Shown piece after piece: positions 1 to 9,947 of a stretch of DNA of 64,000 nucleotides. The DNA lies in the NCBI GenBank assembly GCA_023703615.1, contig CP097971.1:852315-916314 (forward strand). Direction: 5' to 3'. Source of the DNA: SAR86 cluster bacterium (lineage in GTDB: Bacteria; Pseudomonadota; Gammaproteobacteria; Magnimaribacterales; D2472). Both the position numbers and the translations under genes were made by a program. The notes beneath the pieces were generated by a model. That model was given only the letters and a program-made list of their open reading frames with translations, was not told the origin of the DNA and made no database searches. The first letter of the stretch is position 1. Every line of letters begins with the position of its first letter.

Positions 1-1
1 T

Positions 2-238
2 TACACAACTTTTAGTTTGCCACACATTAATCAAATTCATGTTTTCTATTTAGCTGATTTGTTGGATGATAATTATGGCCCAACTTTTGAGAGTATGGAT
101 GTTCAATTATTTGATAAAGATAAAATCTTATGGAACGAAATAGCTTTCCCCACTGTTGAAAAAACTCTTAAGTATTATTTAAATGATATTGAAAAAGACA
201 AATTTATTTATAGGGAAGAAGACATCAAGCTTTGGTGA
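2..238 (+). CDS. Nudix hydrolase, C-terminal part (gene cut by left window edge)
   Basis: The reading frame is open to the first bases, so this is the 3' end of a longer gene and the first ATG or TTG seen inside should not be taken as its start. The visible 79 residues contain the stretch LPHINQIHVFYLADL followed by ES..VQLFDKDKILWNEIAFPTV, which matches from memory the C-terminal part of small Nudix hydrolases that carry an N-terminal zinc ribbon and cleave nucleotide-sugar or dinucleotide pyrophosphates. The Nudix box itself lies outside the window, so substrate and catalytic residues cannot be judged. It runs tail to tail into purL with no spacer. Confidence 0.7.
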   Translation, partial: YTTFSLPHINQIHVFYLADLLDDNYGPTFESMDVQLFDKDKILWNEIAFPTVEKTLKYYLNDIEKDKFIYREEDIKLW

Positions 239-3200
239 TTAAACAATTTTTTTAGCATTAATAAATAATTGCATCCATGGTGAAAACTCTTCCCAATGCT
301 TTGGATGCCAACTCATTTGAATTTTTCTAAATACTCTCTCAGGATGTGGCATCATGATCGTGACCCTACCATCGTCTGACGTAACTCCAGTAACACCCTC
401 TTCAGAGCCATTTGGATTTATAGGATAAATTTCAGTTTTCTTACCATCAGAATTTACAAAATTAAGAGCTATTTGCGATGATTCATTTAATTTTTTTAAG
501 CTATCGTTTTCAAATCTTGCATAACCTTCTCCATGAGCTGATGCAACTGGTAGAGTCCATCCATCCATATTATCAAGCAATATTGAGTTAGTTTTTTGAA
601 TTTCAACTTGAACTAATCTTGCTTCAAATTGATCAGACAAATTTTTCTCAAAACTTGGCCAATTTATAGCGCCGGGAATTATTTCTTTTAATTTTGAAAT
701 CATTTGGCAACCATTACAAACGCCTAGTGTAAAAGTGTTTTTATTTGTGAAAAATTCTTCAAACTGATCTTTAACTATTTCATTATTTAATATTGTTTTT
801 GCCCAACCTCCTCCTGCACCTAAAACATCACCGTACGAAAATCCACCACATGCTGCCATGCCATTGAATGATTTCAAATTAATATTTTTATCAAGTAGGT
901 CTTGCATATGAACATCAACAGCATCAAAGCCAGCTAAAGTGAATGCTGCTGCCATTTCTAATTGTCCATTTACCCCTTGTTCTCTGAGAATCGCGACTTT
1001 TGGTTTTTTATCTTTTGTATTAAAAATTTGTAAATTTGGATTTTTAAATGATTCTCTTGAATTGAGTCCTTTATAGTTTGTATCTAATAAGTTTAATTCT
1101 GAATCTGCTGAAGATTTATTGTCTCTAAGAGACTGAATTGTGAAAGAAACATCCCTCCATTTCTTTTCAAGATAAATAATTGATTCTTCAAAAATTACTT
1201 TATTCTCATGTGATATTTGAACATTTTGACTTGAGTTTAATACTGCAACTTCTTCAGCAATAATATTTTTATTTTTTAAACTTCTGCTAATTTCATCAGC
1301 AAGCTTACTCTCAACTTGAATTACAAAACCAATTTCTTCTGCAAACAAAAAATTATTTAAGTTATCGGCTTGGATATTATTTAACAAAATATCAAAACCA
1401 ACTTTCTTAGTAAATGCCATCTCGAGCAGACTAACTATTAAACCTCCATCAGAAATATCATGAAGAGCTAAAATCTTATTTTCTTCTACAAGCTTTTGGA
1501 TAGTATTGAATAATATTTTAAATAAGGTCAAATCATCTACATCAGGTGAGTCTAAATAATTTGTATTAGTGATTTCACTAAATATTGAGCCCTGCAATCT
1601 TTTGGAATCGTTCAAAGAAATACATAATAATTTAGTATCTTTCCCTACCTGAATTTCAGGTGTTATTGATTTTCTAACATCATCAACCGGTGCCATGGCT
1701 GTAATTATTCCTGATAATGGACTTTTAACAGTCCTATCAACAGAATTTTCTTTCCAATTTGTTCGCATTGACAAAGAGTCTTTACCAACTGGCACCGATA
1801 TCCCTAGGTCTATACAAGATTTTGATAAAGATTCAACGCCATGCCTTAAATTCATATCTTCAATGTTTTCGCCAGTTGCAGCCATCCAATTTGCAGAAAC
1901 TTGAACAAAATCTAATCCTTTAATCACTACACCAGCCATATTTGTAAGTGACTCACACAAAGCCATTCTCATTGAAGCTTTGGGATTATTCGTAGCGATT
2001 GTTGGTTTTTCTCCAACTGATAAGACTTCCCCAGAATATGAGGTGTAAGATCTTAGAGTCATTGAATAATCTGATACTGGAACTTGGAATGGTCCAATTA
2101 ATTGATCTCTTGCAACTAAACCACTAACTGTTCTATCTCCAATAGTTATTAGAAATAATTTGCTTGCTACTGTTGGATGCTCTAATACTTTTATAAGAGA
2201 GTCCTCAAAACTATAATCATTTGCATTTGATTCATTGATAGAGGGTGATGGATAGTTTTGAATATTAATATCTGTAATAGGTAAGTCTCCAAATAACATT
2301 GACAAAGGAACATTAACTGGATAATTGTTGTTTTCTTTGTCAAAAAGTTTCACGTATTTTTCTTTTATAGTTTTTCCAACAAAAGCATATACGCACCTTT
2401 CTCGCTTACAAACTTCTTCAAATTTATTTTTGTTAACCGGGTGGATGGCTAAAACATATCTCTCTTGAGATTCATTCGACCAAATTTCCATGGGTGACAT
2501 AGACTGATCCGAATTTGGAATCTTATCCAACTCGACATATACACCTAGATTAGAATCTTTTGCGAGCTCTGGTATTGCATTTGATAGTCCCCCTGCACCA
2601 ACGTCATGAATAAACTCTATATAACTATTGTCTTGTGATGAGCAATAATTTATTACTTCTTGGCATCGTCTCTCCATTTCAGCGTTATCTCTTTGTACTG
2701 ACGCAAAATCTAATTCTTCATCAGTTTCTCCAGATGAAACAGAGGATGCAGCTCCACCACCTAAACCTATTAGCATTGCTGGTCCACCTAACACAACAAC
2801 TAAATAATCTTTCTTAATTTCTAATTTAAAATTATTTTTATCTCTAATTTCTCCTATACCGCCGGCTAGCATGATAGGTTTATGATATCCGTAAGAAACA
2901 TTATTAATAAAAGGAGTTTCAAATGATCTGAAATATCCTAGTGTTGAAGGTCTTCCAAACTCATTATTGAATGCAGCTGCTCCAATTGGAGCTTCCAACA
3001 TTATTTCTAATGGTGAAGCAATTCTATCTGGCTTGTACTGCTCAAATTCCCATTCTCTTTTTTTATTTGGAAGCCTCAAATTAGACACATTAAATCCAAC
3101 CATTCCTATTTTTGGTTTTGCGCCTCTTCCAGTTGCGCCCTCATCTCTTATTTCTCCACCTGATCCTGTTGAGGCTCCAGGATAAGGAGAAATAGCAGTT

Positions 3201-4072
3201 GGATGATTGTGAGTTTCTACTTTAATAGTTGAATTTAATTTATCTGCTTGAAAGCTATAATTTTGAGAATCATCAATATGCAATCTCTCAACAAGATCAC
3301 CTTCAATGATTGCAGCATTATCTTTGTAGGCACTTATAATTCCGTTTGGTGATTCTTTGCTTGTATCTTTAATTAAATCAAATAATGAACTATTTTTTGA
3401 TTTACCATTCTCGGTCCACTTTGCATTAAAAATTTTATGTCGACAATGTTCTGAATTTGCCTGAGCAAACATCATTAACTCAGCATCAGTGGGGTTTCTT
3501 TTTTCATTTGAGTAAAAATCGAATAAATATTGTATTTCTTGATCACTTAAAGCAAATCCAAAGGATTTATTGGCATTTTTGAGAGTTTTTATACCTCCCT
3601 CTGATATGTTAAAAAAATTGAGTGGTCTTTTTGAGCTTGTTTTTAAGAAATTTATGCACTCACCTTTGTCATCGTAGATTTTTTGTGTCATACGATCAAA
3701 AAATATATGAAGATTTAAATTTTTATTGTTATTGTATGATTCACAAATAAAGCCAAGGAATTTTTCAATTCTCATAACTTCGCTAATACCAACATTTTTA
3801 ATAATGTCATGAGTTTTAGATGACCATGGTGATATTGTCCCAGCTCGAGGTCCAACATAAAAAGAATACTCCTTAATTAGATCATCAGCATCGATAATGT
3901 TTTTTAATTTATCAATATCTAAATTATCATATGCAGATATAAGAAAAATTTCCGAGGATGATATTGCGTCATCTAGATTGTTTAATTTATTAAATGCAAT
4001 ATTAAGTTGGTTAAGTTTTGAATTTGAAAAACTTGATTTGCCTTGCAGTAAAAAGATTTTAATCTTTGACAC
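239..4072 (-). CDS. purL: Phosphoribosylformylglycinamidine synthase (single-chain PurL)
   Basis: Catalyses the ATP- and glutamine-dependent conversion of FGAR to FGAM in purine synthesis. At 1277 residues it is the long one-chain gammaproteobacterial form: an N-terminal PurS-like part, a linker with NSEHCRHKIFN, two AIR-synthase-like halves (ETHNHPTAISP, GRGAKPK, and later PVGKDSLSM) and a C-terminal class I glutaminase domain. The glutaminase nucleophile is Cys1119 in TLGVCNGCQM, with the histidine and glutamate in MPHPER. The start codon is GTG (4070-4072); the N-terminus SKIKIFLLQGKSSFS lines up with the usual PurL beginning and a weak purine run lies just upstream. It is divergent from the lytic transglycosylase across 62 bp. 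purF is also present, at 17.2 kb. Confidence 0.97.
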   Translation of the reverse strand: MSKIKIFLLQGKSSFSNSKLNQLNIAFNKLNNLDDAISSSEIFLISAYDNLDIDKLKNIIDADDLIKEYSFYVGPRAGTISPWSSKTHDIIKNVGISEVMRIEKFLGFICESYNNNKNLNLHIFFDRMTQKIYDDKGECINFLKTSSKRPLNFFNISEGGIKTLKNANKSFGFALSDQEIQYLFDFYSNEKRNPTDAELMMFAQANSEHCRHKIFNAKWTENGKSKNSSLFDLIKDTSKESPNGIISAYKDNAAIIEGDLVERLHIDDSQNYSFQADKLNSTIKVETHNHPTAISPYPGASTGSGGEIRDEGATGRGAKPKIGMVGFNVSNLRLPNKKREWEFEQYKPDRIASPLEIMLEAPIGAAAFNNEFGRPSTLGYFRSFETPFINNVSYGYHKPIMLAGGIGEIRDKNNFKLEIKKDYLVVVLGGPAMLIGLGGGAASSVSSGETDEELDFASVQRDNAEMERRCQEVINYCSSQDNSYIEFIHDVGAGGLSNAIPELAKDSNLGVYVELDKIPNSDQSMSPMEIWSNESQERYVLAIHPVNKNKFEEVCKRERCVYAFVGKTIKEKYVKLFDKENNNYPVNVPLSMLFGDLPITDINIQNYPSPSINESNANDYSFEDSLIKVLEHPTVASKLFLITIGDRTVSGLVARDQLIGPFQVPVSDYSMTLRSYTSYSGEVLSVGEKPTIATNNPKASMRMALCESLTNMAGVVIKGLDFVQVSANWMAATGENIEDMNLRHGVESLSKSCIDLGISVPVGKDSLSMRTNWKENSVDRTVKSPLSGIITAMAPVDDVRKSITPEIQVGKDTKLLCISLNDSKRLQGSIFSEITNTNYLDSPDVDDLTLFKILFNTIQKLVEENKILALHDISDGGLIVSLLEMAFTKKVGFDILLNNIQADNLNNFLFAEEIGFVIQVESKLADEISRSLKNKNIIAEEVAVLNSSQNVQISHENKVIFEESIIYLEKKWRDVSFTIQSLRDNKSSADSELNLLDTNYKGLNSRESFKNPNLQIFNTKDKKPKVAILREQGVNGQLEMAAAFTLAGFDAVDVHMQDLLDKNINLKSFNGMAACGGFSYGDVLGAGGGWAKTILNNEIVKDQFEEFFTNKNTFTLGVCNGCQMISKLKEIIPGAINWPSFEKNLSDQFEARLVQVEIQKTNSILLDNMDGWTLPVASAHGEGYARFENDSLKKLNESSQIALNFVNSDGKKTEIYPINPNGSEEGVTGVTSDDGRVTIMMPHPERVFRKIQMSWHPKHWEEFSPWMQLFINAKKIV

Positions 4073-4134
4073 TTCTTTAAGTCTGAAATATTGTATATAA
4101 CAATTATAAAGTCTTTTAAAGAAAATAATTAAAA

Positions 4135-4860
4135 ATGGGGAATAACTTTAACTTTTTTTTTAGCATCTTAATTTTATTTATTATAGGTGGTTGTGATATT
4201 TTTGATTCTAAAAAAAGAGAGGCAAAGTTATGTGAAGATAATTTAATCGAAGTATACAGAAACACCTCATTAAACAATTTTGAAAAAGAAAAATTTACAA
4301 CTCTGTATGAAAATCGTCTACCTCTTTATAAGCAAATGTTTGAGAACGCTGCTATGGAAACATCTTTAAATTCAGACCTGCTTGCTGCGATTTCATTTCA
4401 AGAATCACAATGGGATCCAAGAGCAAAATCTAATATGGGAGTAAGGGGAATGATGATGGTTACTCTTGAAACTGCAGCAATGGTGGGTGTCGAAAAGAGA
4501 CTTGATCCTGAGCAAAATATCAATGGTGGAGCAAGATACCTTGCTATATTAATAGATAAAAATAAATTTGGAAAAACAAGTGGAGATCAGCTATCTATAA
4601 CACTTGCAAGCTATAATATTGGGCCAACAAATATAATTAATATAGCAAAAACTATAAATAAAGAACCTACAGAAATAAGGTGGAGAGATATTGAAAAAAA
4701 ACTTGGAATGGTTACTGAAGAGGATATAAATATTAAAGATGTAAACGGCTATTCAAGAGGACAACAAGCCATTGATTATGTATATAGAGTTAAGGATTAT
4801 TATAAGTTGCTAGCAGCACATTCTTGCACGAAATCTAAAGATCAATTAATTTTCTTTTAA
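4135..4860 (+). CDS. Lipoprotein lytic murein transglycosylase, MltF catalytic-domain type
   Basis: Cleaves the MurNAc-GlcNAc bond of peptidoglycan with formation of a 1,6-anhydro product. The first 19 residues are a lipoprotein signal ending in IIGGC, making Cys20 the lipid-modified residue. The catalytic domain shows [15 protein letters not shown] with the catalytic Glu90, then [12 protein letters not shown] and GGARYL, all typical of the SLT domain of MltF. At 241 residues it lacks the N-terminal periplasmic substrate-binding-like domain of full MltF (about 500 residues), so it is a short form, not a broken one. The last 26 bp overlap the 3' end of uvrB tail to tail. It probably sits on the inner face of the outer membrane. 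Confidence 0.88.
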   Translation: MGNNFNFFFSILILFIIGGCDIFDSKKREAKLCEDNLIEVYRNTSLNNFEKEKFTTLYENRLPLYKQMFENAAMETSLNSDLLAAISFQESQWDPRAKSNMGVRGMMMVTLETAAMVGVEKRLDPEQNINGGARYLAILIDKNKFGKTSGDQLSITLASYNIGPTNIINIAKTINKEPTEIRWRDIEKKLGMVTEEDINIKDVNGYSRGQQAIDYVYRVKDYYKLLAAHSCTKSKDQLIFF

Positions 4861-6844
4861 GGTGCTTTACCTTATCTCGACATAGAGCAGCTTTTTCAAA
4901 TTCCATATCTTTCGCGTATGCAAACATTTGGTTTTCAATTTTTTCAATACTATCACTAATATTTTCTACGGTATCGTCTTTAATTTTAAAGGATAAAGAT
5001 TTTTCAATATCTTCTTTTTTTGACTTTGATTTTCCTTTTACAATTCTTGCACCTTCCATAATATCTTTAACAGCTGTTTTTATAGATTTTGGTGTGATTT
5101 TATTTTTTTGATTATATTTTTCTTGAATTGATCTTCTTCTATCTGTCTCTGCAATTGCCCTTTCCATTGATCCAGTTATTTTGTCAGCGTATAAAATTGC
5201 TTTTCCTCTGAGATTTCTTGCAGCTCTTCCTATCGTTTGAATCATTGTAGTTTCTGATCTTAAAAAACCTTCTTTGTCTGCATCAAGAATTGCTACCAAG
5301 CTTACTTCTGGGATATCTAAACCCTCTCTTAACAAATTTATTCCAACTAAAACATCAAACTTTCCTAGTCTTAAATCACGAATAATCTCTACTCTTTCAA
5401 CAGTATCAGTGTCTGAATGCATATATCTTGCATTTATGCCGTTTTCACTCATGTAATCGGTTAAATCTTCAGCCATTCTTTTTGTAAGTGTTGTGACTAG
5501 TACTCTCTCCTTGATAGAAATTCGATCATTGCACTCGCCAATAAGATCATCAATTTGACTGCTTGCTGGTCTAATCTCAACATCAGGATCTGTTAAACCA
5601 GTTGGCCTAACTAAAAGCTCAACAAGATTATCCTGATGCTCATTTTCGTATCTGCTTGGTGTAGCTGATACATAAACTCTTTGAGGCGCCATTAACTCCC
5701 ATTCTTCAAATTTTAATGGTCTATTATCTATAGCTGAAGGCAATCTAAAGCCGTACTCCACCAGGGTTTCTTTTCTAGATCTGTCTCCTTTATACATTGC
5801 TCCAATTTGTGGAACTGATACATGTGATTCATCTATAAAAACTATTGCATTCTTTGGAATGTAATCAAAAAGACATGGTGGAGATTCTCCAGGCTTTCTT
5901 CCTGAGAGATATCTTGAATAATTTTCAACACCTTGGCAATATCCAAGCTCTCTGAGCATTTCAATATCATAGTTAGTTCTCTCTTCTAATCTTTGTGCCT
6001 CAACTAATTTATTTATTGATCTCAAGTATTCTAATCTTTCTTTTAGTTCACTTTTAATATCATCTATGCAACCTAAAACAGTTTCTTTTGGTGTGACATA
6101 GTGAGTTTTAGGAAAAATAGTCGCTCTTGGAACATCGTTAATAATCTCTCCAGTCAAAGGATCGAACCATGATAGTTTTTCAATTTCATCACCAAATAAT
6201 GAAACTCTCAATGCTTCACTATCAGAATCTGCAGGATAAACATCGATAGTATCTCCTCTTACTCTAAAAGTTGCACGTCTGAAATCTAAATCATTTCTAG
6301 TGTATTGCAAAGAGGATAGTCTTCTCAGCAAATCTCTTTGATTAATAGTGTCTCCTCTATCAAGATGAACTACCATTTTTAAATATGATTCTGGTGCACC
6401 CAAACCATAAATTGAAGAAACGGTAGCTATAACAACTGTATCTTTTCTTTCCAATAAAGCTTTTGTGGCTGACAGCCTCATCTGTTCGATATGTTCATTA
6501 ATTGAAGCATCTTTTGCAATATATGTATCCGAAGTAGGAACATATGCTTCAGGTTGATAATAATCGTAATAAGAAACAAAGTATTCAACAGAATTTTCTG
6601 GGAAAAAATCTCTGAATTCTCCATAAAGTTGTGCAGCTAAGGTTTTGTTGTGAGCCATTATAATTGCTGGTCTTTGTGTAGCTTCTATGACCTTCGCCAT
6701 AGTATAAGTTTTGCCAGAACCAGTCACACCCAAAAGAGTTTGATGCAGTAAACCATCACCTAAACCCTCAACCAAACTTTCAATAGCTTGAGGTTGAGAG
6801 CCTGCTGGTTCAAAATCAGATATAACCTTTAATTCTTTTGTCAT
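4835..6844 (-). CDS. uvrB: UvrABC excinuclease subunit B
   Basis: Damage-verifying helicase-like subunit of nucleotide excision repair; it takes over the lesion from UvrA and recruits UvrC. At 669 residues it has the family's usual length. Visible are the Walker A motif GVTGSGKT (residues 39-46), the DNA-clamping beta-hairpin around [12 protein letters not shown], the motif [11 protein letters not shown], helicase motifs near INLLREGLD and QTIGRAARN, and the C-terminal UVR domain around [16 protein letters not shown] that binds UvrA or UvrC. The start is ATG. No LexA box is seen in the short upstream region before tRNA-Asn, unlike umuDC and lexA in this window. Confidence 0.97.
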   Translation of the reverse strand: MTKELKVISDFEPAGSQPQAIESLVEGLGDGLLHQTLLGVTGSGKTYTMAKVIEATQRPAIIMAHNKTLAAQLYGEFRDFFPENSVEYFVSYYDYYQPEAYVPTSDTYIAKDASINEHIEQMRLSATKALLERKDTVVIATVSSIYGLGAPESYLKMVVHLDRGDTINQRDLLRRLSSLQYTRNDLDFRRATFRVRGDTIDVYPADSDSEALRVSLFGDEIEKLSWFDPLTGEIINDVPRATIFPKTHYVTPKETVLGCIDDIKSELKERLEYLRSINKLVEAQRLEERTNYDIEMLRELGYCQGVENYSRYLSGRKPGESPPCLFDYIPKNAIVFIDESHVSVPQIGAMYKGDRSRKETLVEYGFRLPSAIDNRPLKFEEWELMAPQRVYVSATPSRYENEHQDNLVELLVRPTGLTDPDVEIRPASSQIDDLIGECNDRISIKERVLVTTLTKRMAEDLTDYMSENGINARYMHSDTDTVERVEIIRDLRLGKFDVLVGINLLREGLDIPEVSLVAILDADKEGFLRSETTMIQTIGRAARNLRGKAILYADKITGSMERAIAETDRRRSIQEKYNQKNKITPKSIKTAVKDIMEGARIVKGKSKSKKEDIEKSLSFKIKDDTVENISDSIEKIENQMFAYAKDMEFEKAALCRDKVKHLKRKLIDL

Positions 6845-6888
6845 TTACTTATATATTAAAAACTAATTATAATGCTCAGCTATTACGT

Positions 6889-6963
6889 TCCTCAGTAGCT
6901 CAGCGGTAGAGCAGTTGACTGTTAATCAATTGGTCGTTGGTTCGATCCCAACCTGAGGAGCCA
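6889..6963 (+). tRNA. tRNA-Asn (anticodon GTT)
   Basis: A 75-nt cloverleaf. The acceptor stem TCCTCAG pairs with CTGAGGA, followed by discriminator G and an encoded CCA. The D arm contains AGCTCAGCGGTAGAGC. The anticodon stem GTTGA/TCAAT encloses the loop CTGTTAA, with GTT at 6921-6923. The T arm contains GGTTCGATCC. It closely resembles E. coli tRNA-Asn. It is divergent from uvrB and convergent with the arsC-type gene. Confidence 0.97.
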
Positions 6964-6985
6964 TTATCTAATTATCACAATGCGT

Positions 6986-7402
6986 TCATGAATTTTCAAC
7001 GTAAAATTTTTTTAATAACTTAAATATATTTTCTCTAGTTTTTTTAAATGCGATTTTTAATTGTGTCTCAGAATAGTTTTTGTTAGCAGGATCCACGTTT
7101 AACCAATGAAGTTTTCTTGCTTTACTTGGCAGGACTGGGCATATCTCTTCAGCACAGAGGGTTATGACGAAATCTAAATTGTCTAAAAAATTAGTATCAA
7201 GACTATCAATTGATTTAGATCTTTGATGAGATATATCGATACCAATTTCTTTCATTGTACAAATTGCGCTAGGATGAATATTACCAGTAGGATTTGAACC
7301 AGCACTTTGTATATTATGACTATTTCCAAACATCTCTTTTGCTAAGCCTTCAGCAATTTGACTTCTTGCAGAGTTTCCAACACATAAAAAAAGAATATTC
7401 AT
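6986..7402 (-). CDS. arsC: Arsenate reductase of the low-molecular-weight phosphatase fold
   Basis: Reduces arsenate to arsenite using a cysteine relay (family knowledge). At 138 residues, the N-terminal phosphate loop is C7-VGNSA-R13 (CX5R) followed by SQIAEGLA. A second cysteine pair, Cys84 and Cys89 in LCAEEICPVLP, matches the redox cysteines of thioredoxin- or glutathione-coupled ArsC and is absent from ordinary tyrosine phosphatases, which argues for arsenate reduction. RKLHWLNVDPA agrees. No arsR, arsB or acr3 is beside it, so it may act alone against background arsenate taken up as a phosphate mimic. A plain phosphatase is the alternative. Confidence 0.82.
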   Translation of the reverse strand: MNILFLCVGNSARSQIAEGLAKEMFGNSHNIQSAGSNPTGNIHPSAICTMKEIGIDISHQRSKSIDSLDTNFLDNLDFVITLCAEEICPVLPSKARKLHWLNVDPANKNYSETQLKIAFKKTRENIFKLLKKFYVENS

Positions 7403-7466
7403 AATTCAAAATTGTAGATTTTTTAATATCAATGTATCTTATATATTATAAGTAACTTTATAAGAG

Positions 7467-8582
7467 ATGAATAAAATTAGTATAAACAACATGCTTGGCA
7501 ATCTTGATGGCAATCTTGGTGAAGATGATTATTCTGAACCACTTGAAATACTAGTCAATTCAGCAAATAAAAATAATGAGTTTAATTTATTCGGTTCAAT
7601 AGCATTTAAAAATCAACTAAAAAATAGGCTTAAAATGCGATCTAAACTTTATGAATATATAAAAGATAAGGATTTGCCTGACATATCTGATCCTATTTTT
7701 GTCACTGGCTTACCAAGATCAGGTACTACATTTTTATTCAACCTACTTGCTTTAGATGAAAACCATAGATCACCAAAATATTGGGAAATAATGTCTCCTT
7801 TACCTTTGATAAAAAATAAGTTTGATATTACTAAACGGGAGTGGAAAATTAATGCAGAATTAAAATTTGCAAGAACAATTATTCCAAAATTAAAATCAAT
7901 GCATCATATTAGAGCGCAAAGTCCTGAAGAATGTGAACTCTTAGCAACTATTAATATACGAAGTTTTGTATACATGTGCATGGCTGACGTACCCGAGTAT
8001 ATTGAATATTTAAAAAATTGTAGCTTTGAAACAGTTTTTTTATGGCATAAAAGATTTTTTCAAGTGCTTGAATTATATGGCAAACCAAAAAGATGGTTAT
8101 TTAAAGATCCAAGTCATATTGCCCATATTCCAGAAATTATGCATGCATACCCAAATGCAAAATTTATTAACATTCATAGAAATCCTGAGGAATCTATTGG
8201 ATCTTTTTGCAGTCTTGTGAAAAACATCAGATCAGCCTTCACAAAAAATGCAGATTTCTCAAATATTGGCAAAGATGTTGCTGAATTTTGGTCAAATAAT
8301 TTAAATAAAGGAATGAATGACAGAAATCTTTTGGCATCAAGTCAAATTATTGACATTAGCTATTCAGATTTTATAAAAAATCCTTTAGTTGAAGTAAAAA
8401 GAATTTACACTTATTTAGATTTAGATTTTGATATAAAAACGGAAAACAAAATTCATGATTATTTAGTTATGCAAAAAAAAATCAAAAAAAATAAACATAA
8501 ATATGAACTAGAAGAATTTAAATTAGATGCCACGGAAATTAAAAAGCATTTTAAGAACTATATGCTTAATTTTAACTTTTAA
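7467..8582 (+). CDS. Sulfotransferase family protein
   Basis: Predicted to transfer sulfate from PAPS to a hydroxyl or amine acceptor. The 5'-phosphosulfate loop is VTGLPRSGTTFLFNLL near residue 80, and the 3'-phosphate-binding part is FKDPSHIAHIPEIMHAYP followed by FINIHRNPEES near residue 220. At 371 residues, with no signal peptide or membrane segment, it fits the cytosolic bacterial sulfotransferase group found in many marine bacteria. The acceptor cannot be inferred. Neighbours (arsC-type gene behind, cyclophilin and lpxH ahead) do not form a pathway with it, although a glycolipid acceptor is conceivable beside lpxH. The short AT-rich region before it has a small palindrome, CTTATA-TAT-TATAAG (7438-7452), of unknown use. 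Confidence 0.85.
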   Translation: MNKISINNMLGNLDGNLGEDDYSEPLEILVNSANKNNEFNLFGSIAFKNQLKNRLKMRSKLYEYIKDKDLPDISDPIFVTGLPRSGTTFLFNLLALDENHRSPKYWEIMSPLPLIKNKFDITKREWKINAELKFARTIIPKLKSMHHIRAQSPEECELLATINIRSFVYMCMADVPEYIEYLKNCSFETVFLWHKRFFQVLELYGKPKRWLFKDPSHIAHIPEIMHAYPNAKFINIHRNPEESIGSFCSLVKNIRSAFTKNADFSNIGKDVAEFWSNNLNKGMNDRNLLASSQIIDISYSDFIKNPLVEVKRIYTYLDLDFDIKTENKIHDYLVMQKKIKKNKHKYELEEFKLDATEIKKHFKNYMLNFNF

Positions 8583-8616
8583 TGATAAAATTAAACTTTA
8601 AATATAAGCTAAATTA

Positions 8617-9237
8617 GTGAAAATCTCTAAAGCATCCAAATTAATCACAAGCTATTTTGTTATTGCGCTTTTAATTAATTCTTGCACAAATCAAACTAAT
8701 GAAGCATCCGTTTCACAAAATAAGGAAGGCGATATGACAACAATTATTATCAATACATCACATGGAGATATAAAACTAGAGCTTAATAAAGAAAAAGCTC
8801 CTATTACTACTGAAAACTTTGTTGCAATTGCAAAATCAGGATATTATGAAGGAACGATTTTCCACAGAGTGATCAATGGTTTTATGATACAAGGTGGTGG
8901 CTTAAATGCTGATATGACTAACAAATCTAGTGGAACAGCACCAATACAAAATGAAGCTAATAACGGTCTTCCAAATGATAGAGGAACTGTTGCGATGGCT
9001 AGAACTATGGATCCACATTCGGCTACTAGTCAATTTTTTATCAATCACAAAGATAATAATTTTTTAAATCATACAGGCGAAAATCCACAAGGATGGGGTT
9101 ACGCCGTCTTCGGCAAAGTCACTGAAGGCATGGACGTTGTTGATAAAATTGCTGACGTTGCAACTGGGTCTTCTGGTGGTCATCAAGATGTTCCTGTAGA
9201 TCTAATTACTATAGAGTCAGTAACTGTTAGTGAATGA
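8617..9237 (+). CDS. Cyclophilin-type peptidyl-prolyl isomerase, possible lipoprotein
   Basis: Accelerates cis-trans isomerisation of proline peptide bonds. The cyclophilin domain fills residues 40 to about 205, with [26 protein letters not shown] and [15 protein letters not shown]. From the GTG at 8617 the protein has a lipoprotein-like signal ending INSC (Cys23), suggesting export and anchoring. A second in-frame start, ATG 8734 (Met40), lies right at the beginning of the domain and is preceded by the strong ribosome-binding sequence AAGGAAGG, so a cytosolic PpiB-like form may be made as well or instead. The stop overlaps the lpxH start as ATGA, so the two are coupled, as ppiB and lpxH often are in gammaproteobacteria. 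Confidence 0.9.
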   Translation: MKISKASKLITSYFVIALLINSCTNQTNEASVSQNKEGDMTTIIINTSHGDIKLELNKEKAPITTENFVAIAKSGYYEGTIFHRVINGFMIQGGGLNADMTNKSSGTAPIQNEANNGLPNDRGTVAMARTMDPHSATSQFFINHKDNNFLNHTGENPQGWGYAVFGKVTEGMDVVDKIADVATGSSGGHQDVPVDLITIESVTVSE

Positions 9238-9947
9238 AACCTCGCTTTATTTCAGATTTACACTTAAGTGAAAATAATCCCAAACTTGTTGAAGCTTTCT
9301 TAAAATTTCTACAAGAATCAAAGCAAGTTTGTACTCATTTTTATATTCTTGGTGATTTATTTGAAGCTTGGATTGGAGACGATGATGATTCACTCCTTTC
9401 AAATAAAGTTAAAAAAGCTTTGTATGAATTCACAAATGATGGTCCAAAAACATTTTTTATTCACGGTAATAGAGATTTCTTAATTGGTAATTCATTTGCC
9501 GAAGATACCGGCATAACAATTTTACCTGATCCGTATGTACTTGATATTAATAATCAAAATGTTGTCATTAGTCACGGAGATTTTTTATGTACTGATGATA
9601 AAGACTATATATCTTTTAGGAATGAAGTTCGAAGTGAAGAATGGCAGTCAAATTTTTTAAACAAAAGTCTTATTGAAAGAAAAGAAATTGCAAGTTCCAT
9701 GAGAGATGCAAGCCAAGAAGCAACTTCAGAAAAATCTAATGCTATCACTGATGTGAGTTCTTTAGCTGTTCAAGACTTTGTAAATGAACATACTCCTGAT
9801 CTTTTAATCCACGGTCATACTCACAGACCAAATATTCATAAGGTTAGTGATTCTATAAGAATTGTTCTTGGAGACTGGGGCGATTATGGATGGTTTTTAT
9901 CAATTAATGATAAAGATTATAAGTTAGAAAAATTTTCTATTTCCTAG
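9234..9947 (+). CDS. lpxH: UDP-2,3-diacylglucosamine diphosphatase
   Basis: Hydrolyses UDP-2,3-diacylglucosamine to lipid X and UMP, the fourth step of lipid A synthesis, at the cytoplasmic face of the inner membrane. Calcineurin-like metal-binding motifs are all present: [40 protein letters not shown] and [12 protein letters not shown]. The length of 237 residues is normal. It starts inside the stop of the cyclophilin gene (ATGA) and its last 11 bp overlap the convergent unknown membrane gene. Confidence 0.96.
   Translation: MKPRFISDLHLSENNPKLVEAFLKFLQESKQVCTHFYILGDLFEAWIGDDDDSLLSNKVKKALYEFTNDGPKTFFIHGNRDFLIGNSFAEDTGITILPDPYVLDINNQNVVISHGDFLCTDDKDYISFRNEVRSEEWQSNFLNKSLIERKEIASSMRDASQEATSEKSNAITDVSSLAVQDFVNEHTPDLLIHGHTHRPNIHKVSDSIRIVLGDWGDYGWFLSINDKDYKLEKFSIS

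Noticed and set aside
2967-3185. Plus-strand open frame inside purL
   Set aside because: It lies antisense to a conserved glycine-rich part of PurL, with no independent motif or ribosome-binding site; many similar antisense frames across the window were dropped for the same reason.
6845-6888. LexA box before uvrB
   Set aside because: No CTG-N10-CAG palindrome is present, unlike at umuD and lexA.
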